Source of the DNA: JBFKPQ01 sp041628225
GTDB lineage: Bacteria > Actinomycetota > Acidimicrobiia > Spongiisociales > JAENVV01
Length of the DNA: 10,491 bases
Reading direction: 5' to 3'
NCBI GenBank assembly: GCA_041628225.1
Contig: JBFKPQ010000082.1
Coordinates: 1-10,491 of the forward strand
Part shown: piece after piece, positions 1-6,577 of the stretch
Layout of the letters: each line of letters begins with the position of its first letter
Numbering within the stretch: the stretch's first letter is position 1
Notes under the pieces: generated by a model
What the model was told of the DNA's origin: nothing
Database searches by the model: none
The model's input: only the letters and a program-made list of their open reading frames with translations
Position numbers and translations under genes: made by a program

Positions 1-135
1 GCGGCCGACGAGGCGGCGATCTCGAGGCTGTACGGCGGCATCCACTATCCGATGGGCATCGAGGTCGGCCTCGAACAGGGTGCCTGCGTGGCCGACCATG
101 TGTTGGCCCGCCTGCGCACCCGGCGAGGGCGGTAG
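1..135 (+). CDS. PAP2/vanadium-dependent haloperoxidase family protein, C-terminal fragment
   Basis: This is the last 44 codons of a gene that begins before the window; frame 1 is open to a TAG stop. The fragment reads AADEAAISRLYGGIHYPMG and then a helical tail. Residues S8-R9 and H15 match the third signature of PAP2 phosphatases and vanadium haloperoxidases (SRxxxGxH), and the ISR-YGGIH form is typical of the haloperoxidase-like branch. The His would bind vanadate or carry the phosphoryl group. The Asp that often follows the His by four residues in phosphatases (HxxxD) is Gly here, which favours the haloperoxidase-like branch. The substrate and any signal peptide cannot be judged from this end. 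The reading frame is certain; the family call is good but rests on one motif. Confidence 0.72.
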   Translation, partial: AADEAAISRLYGGIHYPMGIEVGLEQGACVADHVLARLRTRRGR

Positions 136-152
136 CCACCTGCCGAGCGACT

Positions 153-182
153 TTGACGTAGCGCCGGAACCTGTCGTACCAT
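153..182 (+). promoter_or_regulatory. Promoter of the initiator tRNA gene
   Basis: TTGACG at 153-158 and TACCAT at 177-182 are separated by 18 bp. They match the -35 (TTGACA) and actinobacterial -10 (TAnnnT) consensus. The -10 lies 15 bp before the first base of the mature tRNA, so a transcript starting near 189-190 would carry a short 5' leader for RNase P. This is the best two-part promoter in the window, as expected for a stable-RNA gene. Confidence 0.65.
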
Positions 183-197
183 TGACCGCACAAGCGA

Positions 198-271
<74 letters not shown>

Positions 272-274
272 CGA

Positions 275-307
275 AGAAACCCCTGGATCTCACGTCTGGG
301 GGTTTCT
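275..307. terminator. Hairpin terminator behind tRNA-fMet, probably two-way
   Basis: AGAAACCCC at 275-283 pairs perfectly over 9 bp with GGGGTTTCT at 299-307, with a T-G wobble inside it and a loop of about 13 nt. It starts 4 bp after the tRNA end. No long T-run follows, but the A/T part of the stem gives a TTTCT end on either strand. The element could therefore also stop transcription of the minus-strand oxidoreductase gene, whose stop codon lies 35 bp away. Confidence 0.75.
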
Positions 308-342
308 CATATCTGGGCCCCACGTCGGAGACCTCGAGCGAT

Positions 343-2034
343 CTAGCCGCTGAGCCGGGTTGCCCGCATGGCGGCCGGCGCGCCGGTGGGAACCGCGGTC
401 CGCGCAGGAGCGACGCGATCGACCCGCTGGTAGGGCTCACCGATGGCGGGACGCGGGTCGGTGTCGCCCTTGTTCGGCCACATCGACATGGCCCGCTCGG
501 CCATGGCGGTGATCGTGAGCGCCGGGTTGGCGCCGAGATTGGCTGTGATGGCCGACCCATCACAGATGTGCAGCCCCTCGTAGCCGTAGACGCGGTGATA
601 CGGATCGATCACACCCGTGTCGGCGGAGTCACCGATCGGACAGCCGCCGATGATGTGCGCGGTGGTCGGAATGTCGAACAGCGCTTCGAAGATCGACCCG
701 ACTGGCAGGCCACCCATGATGTCGGCGGCGGCGCGGGCCGCCCGATTGGCCGCGGGAATCCAGGTGGGATTCGACGCTCCGTGGCCCGGCCTCGTCCACA
801 AGAACGTGCCGAGCGGCGTACGCCGCAGGAATGTCCGGAGGCTGTTGTCGAGGCTCTGCATCACGAGCAACACGATCGACCGTTCGGCCAGCCGCCGGTA
901 CGACGTCAGCGACCGGACCAGCGCGATCGGATGGCGAAGGCCCGTCAGCACGAAACGCATCCAGCGAGGTATCCGTCCGCCGCCGTCGACCATGAGCGCC
1001 GACAGGGCTCCGACGGTGGCGCCCGACCCCTTGGGAAACCGGACCGGCTCGATGTGGGTCGTCTCGTCGGGATGGAACGACGACGTGATGGCGACGCCCT
1101 CTGAATAGTCGACCCCGGTTCCCAACGCCGACGCCCCGACGATGGCCTCGCTGTTCGTGCGGGTCAGCGTGCCGAGCGTGTCCGACAAGGCCGGAAGGCG
1201 GCCCTCGTTCTTCAGATGGTGCATCAGCTTCTGCGTGCCGAGCGACCCGGCGGCCACGATCACCTGCTCGGCGGTCCAAGCCTGGCCGGCACCCCGGCGG
1301 CGGCCAGGCTCCCGCCCCGCGATCCGATAGCCGCCGCCCGACAGGGGTTCGACATCGAACACCTCCCGATCGGCGTGCACCTCGGCGCCGAGCCGCTCCG
1401 CCAGGTACAGGTAGTTGCGGTCGAGTGTGTTCTTGGCGTTGTACCGGCACCCGATCATGCATCCTCCGCAGTGCCGGCAGCCGGCTCGGGCGGGGCCGGC
1501 ACCGCCGAAGTACGGGTCGGGGACCTCCTCGCCGGGCTGGCCGAAGTACACGCCGACGTTGGCTCGGTGATACGTGTCATCGACACCCATCCGGCGCGCC
1601 ACCTCCTGCATGACGTGATCGGCGTTCGTGTCGAATGGCACCGTGTCGACGCCCAACATCCGCTCGGCGCCGTCGAAGTGCGGTTCGAGTTCGGCCTTCC
1701 AGTCGGTGAGGTGGGCCCAACGCGGGTCGCTCCAGTACGCCTCGAGCGGCCGGTAGAGCGTGTTGGCGTACACGATCGACCCGCCGCCGACGGCCGAACC
1801 GGAGAGCACGAACACATTCCGCAGCAGCGACATGCGCAGCATGCCCCGCATGCCGAGCCGGGGGAGCCACAAGTAGCGTCGGACCTGCCAGTCGGTGCGA
1901 GGCATGGCGTCGGGCGTCCAGCGGCGCCCGCACTCCACGACACCCACCCGGTAGCCCTTCTCGCAGAGCCGGAGCGCGGACACACTGCCCCCGAACCCCG
2001 ATCCGATAACCATGACGTCGTAGTCGAACGACAC
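343..2034 (-). CDS. GMC-type FAD oxidoreductase, cholesterol oxidase (ChoD)-like
   Basis: This 563-residue cytoplasmic flavoenzyme probably oxidises an alcohol, possibly a sterol or other terpenoid. The N-terminus is DYDVMVIGSGFGGSVSALRL, the Rossmann FAD-binding motif (GSGFGG at residues 11-16), and a GGGSIVYANTLYRP segment follows near 84-97. The C-terminal GMC region has HIIGGCPIG with candidate active-site His460 and GANPALTITA with Asn503. Residues 186-196 contain Cys-x2-Cys-x2-Cys-x3-Cys, a ferredoxin-like spacing followed by AKNTLDRNYLYLAE, which from memory is shared with other ChoD-like proteins. I chose the GTG at 2034 because AAAGG lies 6 nt upstream and the FAD motif then starts at the usual distance; the frame stays open to 2277, but that extra stretch is Ser/Arg-rich and looks non-coding. 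The gene is divergent from the cyclase-like gene at 2141, with a 106-bp gap. A TAGCTT at 2066-2061 is a possible -10. Family is secure; substrate is unknown. Confidence 0.88.
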   Translation of the reverse strand: MSFDYDVMVIGSGFGGSVSALRLCEKGYRVGVVECGRRWTPDAMPRTDWQVRRYLWLPRLGMRGMLRMSLLRNVFVLSGSAVGGGSIVYANTLYRPLEAYWSDPRWAHLTDWKAELEPHFDGAERMLGVDTVPFDTNADHVMQEVARRMGVDDTYHRANVGVYFGQPGEEVPDPYFGGAGPARAGCRHCGGCMIGCRYNAKNTLDRNYLYLAERLGAEVHADREVFDVEPLSGGGYRIAGREPGRRRGAGQAWTAEQVIVAAGSLGTQKLMHHLKNEGRLPALSDTLGTLTRTNSEAIVGASALGTGVDYSEGVAITSSFHPDETTHIEPVRFPKGSGATVGALSALMVDGGGRIPRWMRFVLTGLRHPIALVRSLTSYRRLAERSIVLLVMQSLDNSLRTFLRRTPLGTFLWTRPGHGASNPTWIPAANRAARAAADIMGGLPVGSIFEALFDIPTTAHIIGGCPIGDSADTGVIDPYHRVYGYEGLHICDGSAITANLGANPALTITAMAERAMSMWPNKGDTDPRPAIGEPYQRVDRVAPARTAVPTGAPAAMRATRLSG

Positions 2035-2127
2035 GCCGGGCCTTTCGCGTACCTGACCCGAAGCTAGCCCTGCCTGTGATGAGCGAGGCCGGTACGGACC
2101 TCCGATCCACGAATCCACGAGAAGGCG

Positions 2128-2133
2128 TACGCT
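2128..2133 (+). promoter_or_regulatory. -10 element for a probable leaderless start at 2141
   Basis: TACGCT matches the actinobacterial -10 pattern TAnnnT and ends exactly 7 nt before the ATG at 2141. Transcription would begin at or next to the start codon. The nearest purine-rich stretch (AGAAGG at about 2120-2125) is 15 nt away, too far to be a normal ribosome site. I see no clear -35. Confidence 0.45.
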
Positions 2134-2140
2134 TCCGCCC

Positions 2141-3091
2141 ATGACCGTCGAATGGCTGCTCGACTCCGATCCGGCGCTCCGCTGGCAGGTGTTGCGCGAT
2201 CTGCTCGGTGTTCCGGAGGTCGAATGGCAGGCCGAGCGGGCCAAGGTCGCCACCGAAGGCTGGGGCGCCCGACTCATGGCGGCCCGCGGTCCCGATGGCC
2301 AGTGGGCCGGCGGCGCCCACTTCCCTCATGACTTCGCCTGGGGGAGCGGCGAACCGCAACCGTGGACCGCCACCTCGCATGCGCTGGCACAACTCCGCCA
2401 CTTCGGTCTCCCCACCGACCATCCCTGGGTTGCCGAAACCGTCGACCTCATCGCCGCCAACTGCCGCTGGGAACACGACGGGCAGCCGTACTGGGAAGGC
2501 GAGGTAGAACCATGCATCAACGGCGCGCTCGTCGCCAATGGCACCTATTTCGGCGTCGACATGACACCGGTCGTGGAGCGCCTGGTCGGAGAAGTGCTTT
2601 CGGACGGAGGCTGGAACTGCGAAGCCGAGAACGGGTCGGTGCGGTCGTCGTTCGACACGACGATCAACGTGCTCGAAGGTCTGCTCGAATACGAGCGCGT
2701 CACCGGCGGTACCGATGCGTCGGTCGAGGCGCGCCGATCGGGTGAGGAATACGTGCTCGAACGGCACCTGTTCCGCCGAGCCACCACCGGTGAGCCGGCC
2801 GACGGGCGGTATCTGCTGCTGATCTATCCGGACCGTTGGTTCTACACGGTCGGTCGCGGCCTCGACTACTTCCGTACCGCCGCATCGACCGTGGGCGGGT
2901 CGCACGATGGCCGGCTGGCGGAGGGCATCGACCTGCTGCGATCGCGGCGTTCCGACGACGGTCGGTGGCCACTGGACTGGCAACCGAAAGGCCGGACGTG
3001 GTTCGACATCAACGACGGAGTGGGTCAACCATCCCGCTGGGTCACCCTGCGGGCGATGCGGGTGCTCGACTGGTGGGATCGTCAGACGTGA
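2141..3091 (+). CDS. Squalene-cyclase/prenyltransferase-like alpha/alpha-toroid protein
   Basis: The 316-residue protein has no signal peptide. It shows repeated aromatic, Gly-rich turns typical of terpene-cyclase and prenyltransferase toroids: GPDGQWAGGAHFP (about 50-62), a middle EPCINGALVANGTYFG, then GGWNCEAENGSVRSSFDTT, and a final DDGRWPLDWQ with QPSRWVTLRAMRVLDWW. These resemble the QW repeats of squalene-hopene cyclases. The protein is only about half the size of a true squalene-hopene cyclase, and I see no DxDD catalytic motif. It is therefore best called cyclase-like; cyclisation activity should not be assumed. A glycan- or peptide-binding toroid is an alternative. The stop lies 18 bp from the stop of the converging SDR gene. 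The divergent neighbour is a ChoD-like oxidase, which could suggest a shared terpenoid substrate, but this is inference. Confidence 0.78.
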   Translation: MTVEWLLDSDPALRWQVLRDLLGVPEVEWQAERAKVATEGWGARLMAARGPDGQWAGGAHFPHDFAWGSGEPQPWTATSHALAQLRHFGLPTDHPWVAETVDLIAANCRWEHDGQPYWEGEVEPCINGALVANGTYFGVDMTPVVERLVGEVLSDGGWNCEAENGSVRSSFDTTINVLEGLLEYERVTGGTDASVEARRSGEEYVLERHLFRRATTGEPADGRYLLLIYPDRWFYTVGRGLDYFRTAASTVGGSHDGRLAEGIDLLRSRRSDDGRWPLDWQPKGRTWFDINDGVGQPSRWVTLRAMRVLDWWDRQT

Positions 3092-3109
3092 TCGTCGAGT
3101 TTGTCGAGG

Positions 3110-3883
3110 TCACTCAGGCGTGACGTAGGCGGCGGTGATCCCACCGTCCACCATGAACTCGGTGCCGGTGACGTACGACGAATCGTCCGACGCCAGCCAC
3201 AGCACCGCTCGGGCCATCTCCTCGGCCTCGCCGAATCGACCCATCGGGATGTGAACGAGGCGCCGCTGCTTCTTCTCGTCGGTATCGAGATACTTCATCA
3301 ACAACTCGGTGTTGAGCGGACCGGGGCAGAGTGCGTTGACGCGGATGTTCTCGCGGGCGTGGATCACTGCGAGTTCCCTGGTCATCGCCAGGACGGCGCC
3401 CTTCGAGGCGGTGTAGGCCAGCTGCGGCGTCGCGGCGCCCAGCTTGGCGACGAAGGACGCCGTGTTGATGATCGAGCCGCCACCGGACCGGCGCAGCGCC
3501 GGGATGCCGTGCTTGCAGCCGAGAAAGACACCTTTCACATTGATGTCGAACGTGAGATCCCACACGTCCTCGGACGTCGTGACGGCGTCGTCATCGGAAG
3601 CGTGGCTGATGCCGGCGTTGTTGAACAGGATGTCGAGCCGGCCGAACCCTTCCTCGGCGGCTGCGACCATGGCGCGGCAGCCGGCGTCGTCGGACACGTC
3701 GGCCTGCACGGCGGTGGCGCGTCCGCCTGCCTCCTCGATGTCGGCGACGGTCTGAGCCAGCGTCTCAGGGTTGAGGTCCACGGCGATCACCCCAGCTCCT
3801 TCGGATGCCAGGAGCAGGCTCGTCGCCCGTCCGATGCCAGACCCGGCACCCGTGACGATGGCTGCCTTCCCGTCGAGTTTCAT
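3110..3883 (-). CDS. Short-chain dehydrogenase/reductase (classical SDR), NAD-type
   Basis: The 257-residue protein has every classical SDR mark: TGAGSGIG (11-18) for dinucleotide binding, Asp36 at the end of beta-2 (predicts NAD(H) rather than NADP), the DV pair at 62-63, NNAG (88-91), Asn115 in DINVKG, Ser143, and the catalytic Tyr157-x3-Lys161 in YTASK, followed by CPGPLNT. It should interconvert an alcohol and a ketone or aldehyde; automatic annotation would often label such a protein 3-oxoacyl-ACP reductase. The ATG at 3883 has AGAGGA 5-6 nt upstream and starts the protein at its usual MKLDGKAAIVTGAG; longer in-frame starts run into the upstream gene. It lies 23 bp downstream of the glutamine-synthetase-like gene and is almost certainly co-transcribed with it. 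This order resembles Rv2860c (glnA4) to Rv2857c (SDR) in mycobacteria, suggesting a role in amine or polyamine breakdown, though the substrate is not readable. Confidence 0.92.
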   Translation of the reverse strand: MKLDGKAAIVTGAGSGIGRATSLLLASEGAGVIAVDLNPETLAQTVADIEEAGGRATAVQADVSDDAGCRAMVAAAEEGFGRLDILFNNAGISHASDDDAVTTSEDVWDLTFDINVKGVFLGCKHGIPALRRSGGGSIINTASFVAKLGAATPQLAYTASKGAVLAMTRELAVIHARENIRVNALCPGPLNTELLMKYLDTDEKKQRRLVHIPMGRFGEAEEMARAVLWLASDDSSYVTGTEFMVDGGITAAYVTPE

Positions 3884-3906
3884 GAGGTCCTCTGGGTGTT
3901 CGGGGA

Positions 3907-5286
3907 TCAGATCCGTTCGAAGTATCGCCACTTCTCCCAATCGGTGACGGCCGCGTCGAACGCGGCCTGCTCGGTCCGGTAGAAGTGGGCGTAGTGGGCC
4001 CGGACGTCGGCGCCGAATACTTCGGCCACCCACGAGCTGCCGGCGAACTCGTCGGTTGCCTCGGTGAGGTTGCCGGGAACCTCCGGCAGGTGTTCCGCCT
4101 GGTACACGTCGCCTTCGAAGATCGGCGGCGGCTCGGTCTGCTGGTCGATCCCGTCGAGACCGGCCGCCAAGATCGCCGCGTAGGTCAGATACGGGTTGAC
4201 GTCGGCGCCGGGAATCCGGCATTCGATCCGCAGACTCGGTCCGGAACCCACGACCCGAAAACCGGCGGTCCGGTTGTCATGACTCCAGGCGATCCGTGTG
4301 GGCGCCCACGAACCCGACTGGAAGCGCTTGTATGAGTTGACGGTCGGGGCGAAGAACACCATGAGTTCGGCGGCGTGGGCCATCCAGCCGCCCAAGAACC
4401 AACGAAAGCGGTCGGAGGCGCGCACCGGACCGAGCTGTTCGTCTCCGGGGAAGGCCGGCTCGTCACCTTCCCACACCGACAAGTGGATGTGACAGCTCGA
4501 GCCGGCTTCGCCGGCGTCGGGCTTGGCCATGAACGTGACGCTCGTGCCGAGCCGATCGGCGATGTCCTTCATGGCGAGCTTCATGATGCTGTGTCGATCC
4601 GCCATGTCGAGCACGTCGCAGTAGCGGATGTTCATCTCGTGCTGTCCCCGGCCCCACTCGCCCTTGGAGTTCTCGACCGGAATGCCGGAGGCGGACAGGT
4701 GGCGACGGACCTGCTGGTTGAAGAACTCCTCGCGTCCCCCTTGCAGCAGGTGGTAGTCCTCGATGTACCACCCGGCGGGTCGCAGGTCGGCGTAGCGCTG
4801 GTCCGCGGCGTCCCGATACGAATCCTCGAACAGGAAGTACTCCAGCTCCGACGCACCCTTGGCCGACAGACCCAGCTCCGCCGCCCGATCCACCTGCCGG
4901 CGGAGGATCGACCGAGGCGCGACCGGGACGTCCCGGTGGTCGTCGGGGCCGTGGACGTCGCACAACACGATTGCCGTGGCGTCGAGCCAGGAGGCCACCC
5001 GAAGCGTGGAGAGGTCGGGCACGAGGTGGAAGTCGCCATAGCCCCTTTCCCAGTTGGCGTACGCGTAGCCGGGCACCGGTTCCATCTCCATGTCGACGGT
5101 GAGCAGGTAGTCGCACGCATGCGTCCCAGCCGATTGCGCTTCGTCGACGAAGAACTCGGCGTCGAAACGTTTGCCGTGGAGGCGGCCATAGTGATCCGTG
5201 AAACCAACGATCACGGTGTCGATGTCGCCCGCAGCTGCCTGCGCGCGCAGTTCGTCGAGCGTGAGCATGCCGCGGATTCTGGACAC
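3907..5286 (-). CDS. Glutamine synthetase family ligase, GlnA4/PuuA-like (gamma-glutamyl-amine synthetase type)
   Basis: The 459-residue cytoplasmic ligase uses ATP to join glutamate to an amine. Family motifs are in order: N-terminal beta-grasp with DHYGRLHGKR (31-40), metal-binding Glu147 and Glu149 in SELEYFLFE, WGRGQHEMN with Glu217 (211-219), GSSCHIHLS with His266 (262-270), NRTA (338-341), and RIECRIPGADVNPYL (353-367). The adenylylation-loop Tyr motif (NLYDLP) of housekeeping GlnA is not visible, and the sequence diverges from GlnA1, so true ammonia-assimilating synthetase is unlikely. PuuA- and GlnA3/GlnA4-type enzymes glutamylate polyamines or other amines. The start is GTG at 5286, fixed by a strong GGAGGAG at 5297-5291 four nucleotides upstream; the in-frame ATG at 5268 lacks such a site. 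The next gene (SDR) follows after 23 bp. A TAGGGT -10 lies at 5322-5317. No glutamyl-amine hydrolase or aldehyde dehydrogenase is present in the window. Confidence 0.9.
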   Translation of the reverse strand: MSRIRGMLTLDELRAQAAAGDIDTVIVGFTDHYGRLHGKRFDAEFFVDEAQSAGTHACDYLLTVDMEMEPVPGYAYANWERGYGDFHLVPDLSTLRVASWLDATAIVLCDVHGPDDHRDVPVAPRSILRRQVDRAAELGLSAKGASELEYFLFEDSYRDAADQRYADLRPAGWYIEDYHLLQGGREEFFNQQVRRHLSASGIPVENSKGEWGRGQHEMNIRYCDVLDMADRHSIMKLAMKDIADRLGTSVTFMAKPDAGEAGSSCHIHLSVWEGDEPAFPGDEQLGPVRASDRFRWFLGGWMAHAAELMVFFAPTVNSYKRFQSGSWAPTRIAWSHDNRTAGFRVVGSGPSLRIECRIPGADVNPYLTYAAILAAGLDGIDQQTEPPPIFEGDVYQAEHLPEVPGNLTEATDEFAGSSWVAEVFGADVRAHYAHFYRTEQAAFDAAVTDWEKWRYFERI

Positions 5287-5316
5287 GGTTCTCCTCCGCC
5301 GATGGCGACCCGGCTG

Positions 5317-5322
5317 ACCCTA
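5317..5322 (-). promoter_or_regulatory. -10 element for the glutamine-synthetase-like/SDR operon
   Basis: Read on the minus strand this is TAGGGT, the same -10 hexamer seen before two other genes here. It lies 30 nt before the GTG start, giving a leader of about 24 nt that carries the GGAGGAG ribosome site. The -35 is weak. Confidence 0.45.
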
Positions 5323-5349
5323 GCCCTCGGTCGAGTGGCTGGTGGCCGG

Positions 5350-5363
5350 TCGTTCGAGAACGA
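5350..5363. repeat. 14-bp inverted repeat between divergent genes
   Basis: TCGTTC-GA-GAACGA has perfect 6-bp arms around a 2-bp centre. It lies 63 bp upstream of the glutamine-synthetase-like start and 48 bp upstream of the lipoprotein start, where an operator could act on both. The half-site order (GTTC then GAAC) is the reverse of the actinobacterial SOS box, so LexA is not implied. It could be chance in a GC-rich spacer. Confidence 0.3.
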
Positions 5364-5365
5364 TC

Positions 5366-5395
5366 TTCACCCCTGAGGCGGCGTCGTGAGACAAT
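5366..5395 (+). promoter_or_regulatory. Possible promoter of the lipoprotein gene at 5412
   Basis: TTCACC at 5366-5371 and GACAAT at 5390-5395 are 18 bp apart and match -35 and -10 consensus only partly. A start near 5402 would leave a short leader containing GAGAGGCGAG before the ATG at 5412. Confidence 0.33.
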
Positions 5396-5411
5396 CGAGG
5401 CGAGAGGCGAG

Positions 5412-6137
5412 ATGCGAAAGCTCACCGTCTTCGTAGCGGTCGCCATGGTGGCCGCATGCAGTGCCGACGTACCGCTCGACCCGACCACGCCGCTCGCCCC
5501 GACCGTGCCGGCGGCCACGACCGGTGTGCCGAATTCCACGCGCACCGCGCCACCGCCGCTCCCGACCACGACTCTCGCAGCGAGCCCGATGCCCACGACG
5601 TCGTCGACGATTCCGACGCTGAGCACGACCCCGGCAGGAGGTGTGGTTCTGCACGGCGACGGTCTTGGTGTGGTTGCGTTCGGCGATCCAGCCGTCCCTG
5701 CGCTGGCGACGCTCGAGAGGGCGCTCGGACCGCCGACCGAACTCCTTCGAGGTAGCGACGAGATCGCCCGAGCCGACTCGTTCCATTACGGCGGTCCTGA
5801 CGCCACCGAGCTGCTGGCGATCTGGCGTCCGATCGGGTTGTACGTCGCGTTCAGCGAGTACCCCTTCTATCGGACCGACGGAGGGCTGCACTTCTCGGGA
5901 TGGGCGGTGACATCCGCCGATGGGCCGCGCTCGGATGGGGAGGTCGGTGTCGGTTCGACCGTCGAGGAGGTCCACGCAGCTTTTGGCGAGCGGTTCGTGA
6001 CGACCGACGACGTGTGTGGTCCGCCGGCATTCGTGACTCCACCGGGCGAAGACACGGTGGCATACCGCATGGTGGTCGTCGTCGACGACGAGGGCGAGGT
6101 CGTCGCGCTGTTCGCGGGAGCGTCCCCCGGCTGCTGA
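5412..6137 (+). CDS. Exported lipoprotein of unknown function with Thr/Pro linker
   Basis: The 241-residue protein starts MRKLTVFVAVAMVAAC: a positive n-region, a hydrophobic core and a lipobox ending at Cys16, so it should be lipid-anchored on the outer face of the membrane. Residues about 17-75 are a Thr/Pro/Ser-rich, disordered linker. The folded part begins near VVLHGDGLGVVAFGDPAV and includes two similar stretches, PALATLERALGPPTELL and VGSTVEEVHAAFGERF. These look like repeated helix-and-strand units of the SmpA or beta-lactamase-inhibitor-like kind, but I cannot assign a family. Two late cysteines (in DDVCGPP and the final residue) could form a disulfide outside the cell. The ATG is preceded by a GAGAGGCGAG ribosome site. 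It is divergent from the glutamine-synthetase-like gene and 25 bp before the broken DUF1801 gene. Export and coding status are well supported; the role is unknown. Confidence 0.82.
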   Translation: MRKLTVFVAVAMVAACSADVPLDPTTPLAPTVPAATTGVPNSTRTAPPPLPTTTLAASPMPTTSSTIPTLSTTPAGGVVLHGDGLGVVAFGDPAVPALATLERALGPPTELLRGSDEIARADSFHYGGPDATELLAIWRPIGLYVAFSEYPFYRTDGGLHFSGWAVTSADGPRSDGEVGVGSTVEEVHAAFGERFVTTDDVCGPPAFVTPPGEDTVAYRMVVVVDDEGEVVALFAGASPGC

Positions 6138-6149
6138 TGCGGCCGTCCC

Positions 6150-6155
6150 TAGGCT
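6150..6155 (+). promoter_or_regulatory. -10 element for a probable leaderless start at 6163
   Basis: TAGGCT ends exactly 7 nt before the ATG at 6163, the same spacing as at 2128 and 7594. No good ribosome site precedes the ATG. The site survives although the gene it serves appears broken. Confidence 0.42.
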
Positions 6156-6162
6156 GGCCACC

Positions 6163-6574
6163 ATGCCGACCAACCCCGACGTGGATGCCTGGTTCGACGC
6201 CTACGAGAACCCGATGAGAGACGTGATGCTCGCCATCCGATCGGTGATCCTCCAAGACGACCGGATCACCGAGACCATCAAGTGGAACGCACCGACCTTC
6301 ATGTACAAGGGCTGGCTCGTCCGTCATTCCGAGCGGGCCGAACTCCATCTCGCCGAGAGCTTCGACCACATGGCCGACGCCATCGACGGTGTGCGCCAGA
6401 TGGCCGTGGGCGAGCATCCCGACTGCGACATACACGAGTTGATCCGGCGAGCCGGGGACGTGGCGCGAGATCGGTGTGACGTGTCCGACCTATGTCGCGC
6501 TGGTCGTGGCTGTCGAAGAGCTCGCCGAATCCGTGGCGGCGTGGACCGATCGGGTGGCTGCAGAAACCGGTTGA
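6163..6574 (+). pseudogene. DUF1801 (YdhG-like) gene, chimeric and frameshifted remnant
   Basis: The first 49 residues are a good DUF1801 N-terminus: PDVDAWFDAYENPMRDVML, then AIRSVI and ETIKWNAPTFMYKG. After YKG (about 6312) the expected DUF1801 core does not follow; instead a coding-like but unrelated stretch appears (WLVRHSERAELHLAESF onward). In the original frame this turns into Arg-rich nonsense after about 6466, while the +1 frame reads cleanly as EIGVTCPTYVALVVAVEELA, then AAWTDRVAAETG, and stops at 6572-6574. That stop is 3 bp from the stop of the converging gene, whereas the unshifted frame would run 95 bp into it, so the shifted frame is the old gene end. The second part faintly recalls ketopantoate-reductase C-termini (GV..PT..AL), at low confidence. 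The likely history is an internal deletion joining two genes plus a one-base frameshift. Alternatives are a sequencing error at the shift or a novel short domain. Confidence 0.6.
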
Positions 6575-6577
6575 GCG

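Noticed and set aside
568..2067. Long plus-strand frames antisense to the oxidoreductase (568-1104, 1216-2067)
   Set aside because: They are Arg/Pro/His-rich with no domains; such frames are common opposite GC-rich genes.
2035..2277. N-terminal extension of the GMC oxidoreductase to 2277
   Set aside because: The 81 extra residues are Ser/Arg-rich with no family similarity and would overlap the divergent cyclase-like gene. GTG at 2034 has a ribosome site and gives the normal start.
3884..4222. N-terminal extension of the SDR to 4222
   Set aside because: It would overlap the end of the glutamine-synthetase-like gene in another frame and is Arg-rich nonsense. ATG at 3883 has a ribosome site and the standard SDR start.
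5350..5363. SOS (LexA) box
   Set aside because: The actinobacterial box is GAAC-N4-GTTC; here the half-sites are in the opposite order and spacing.
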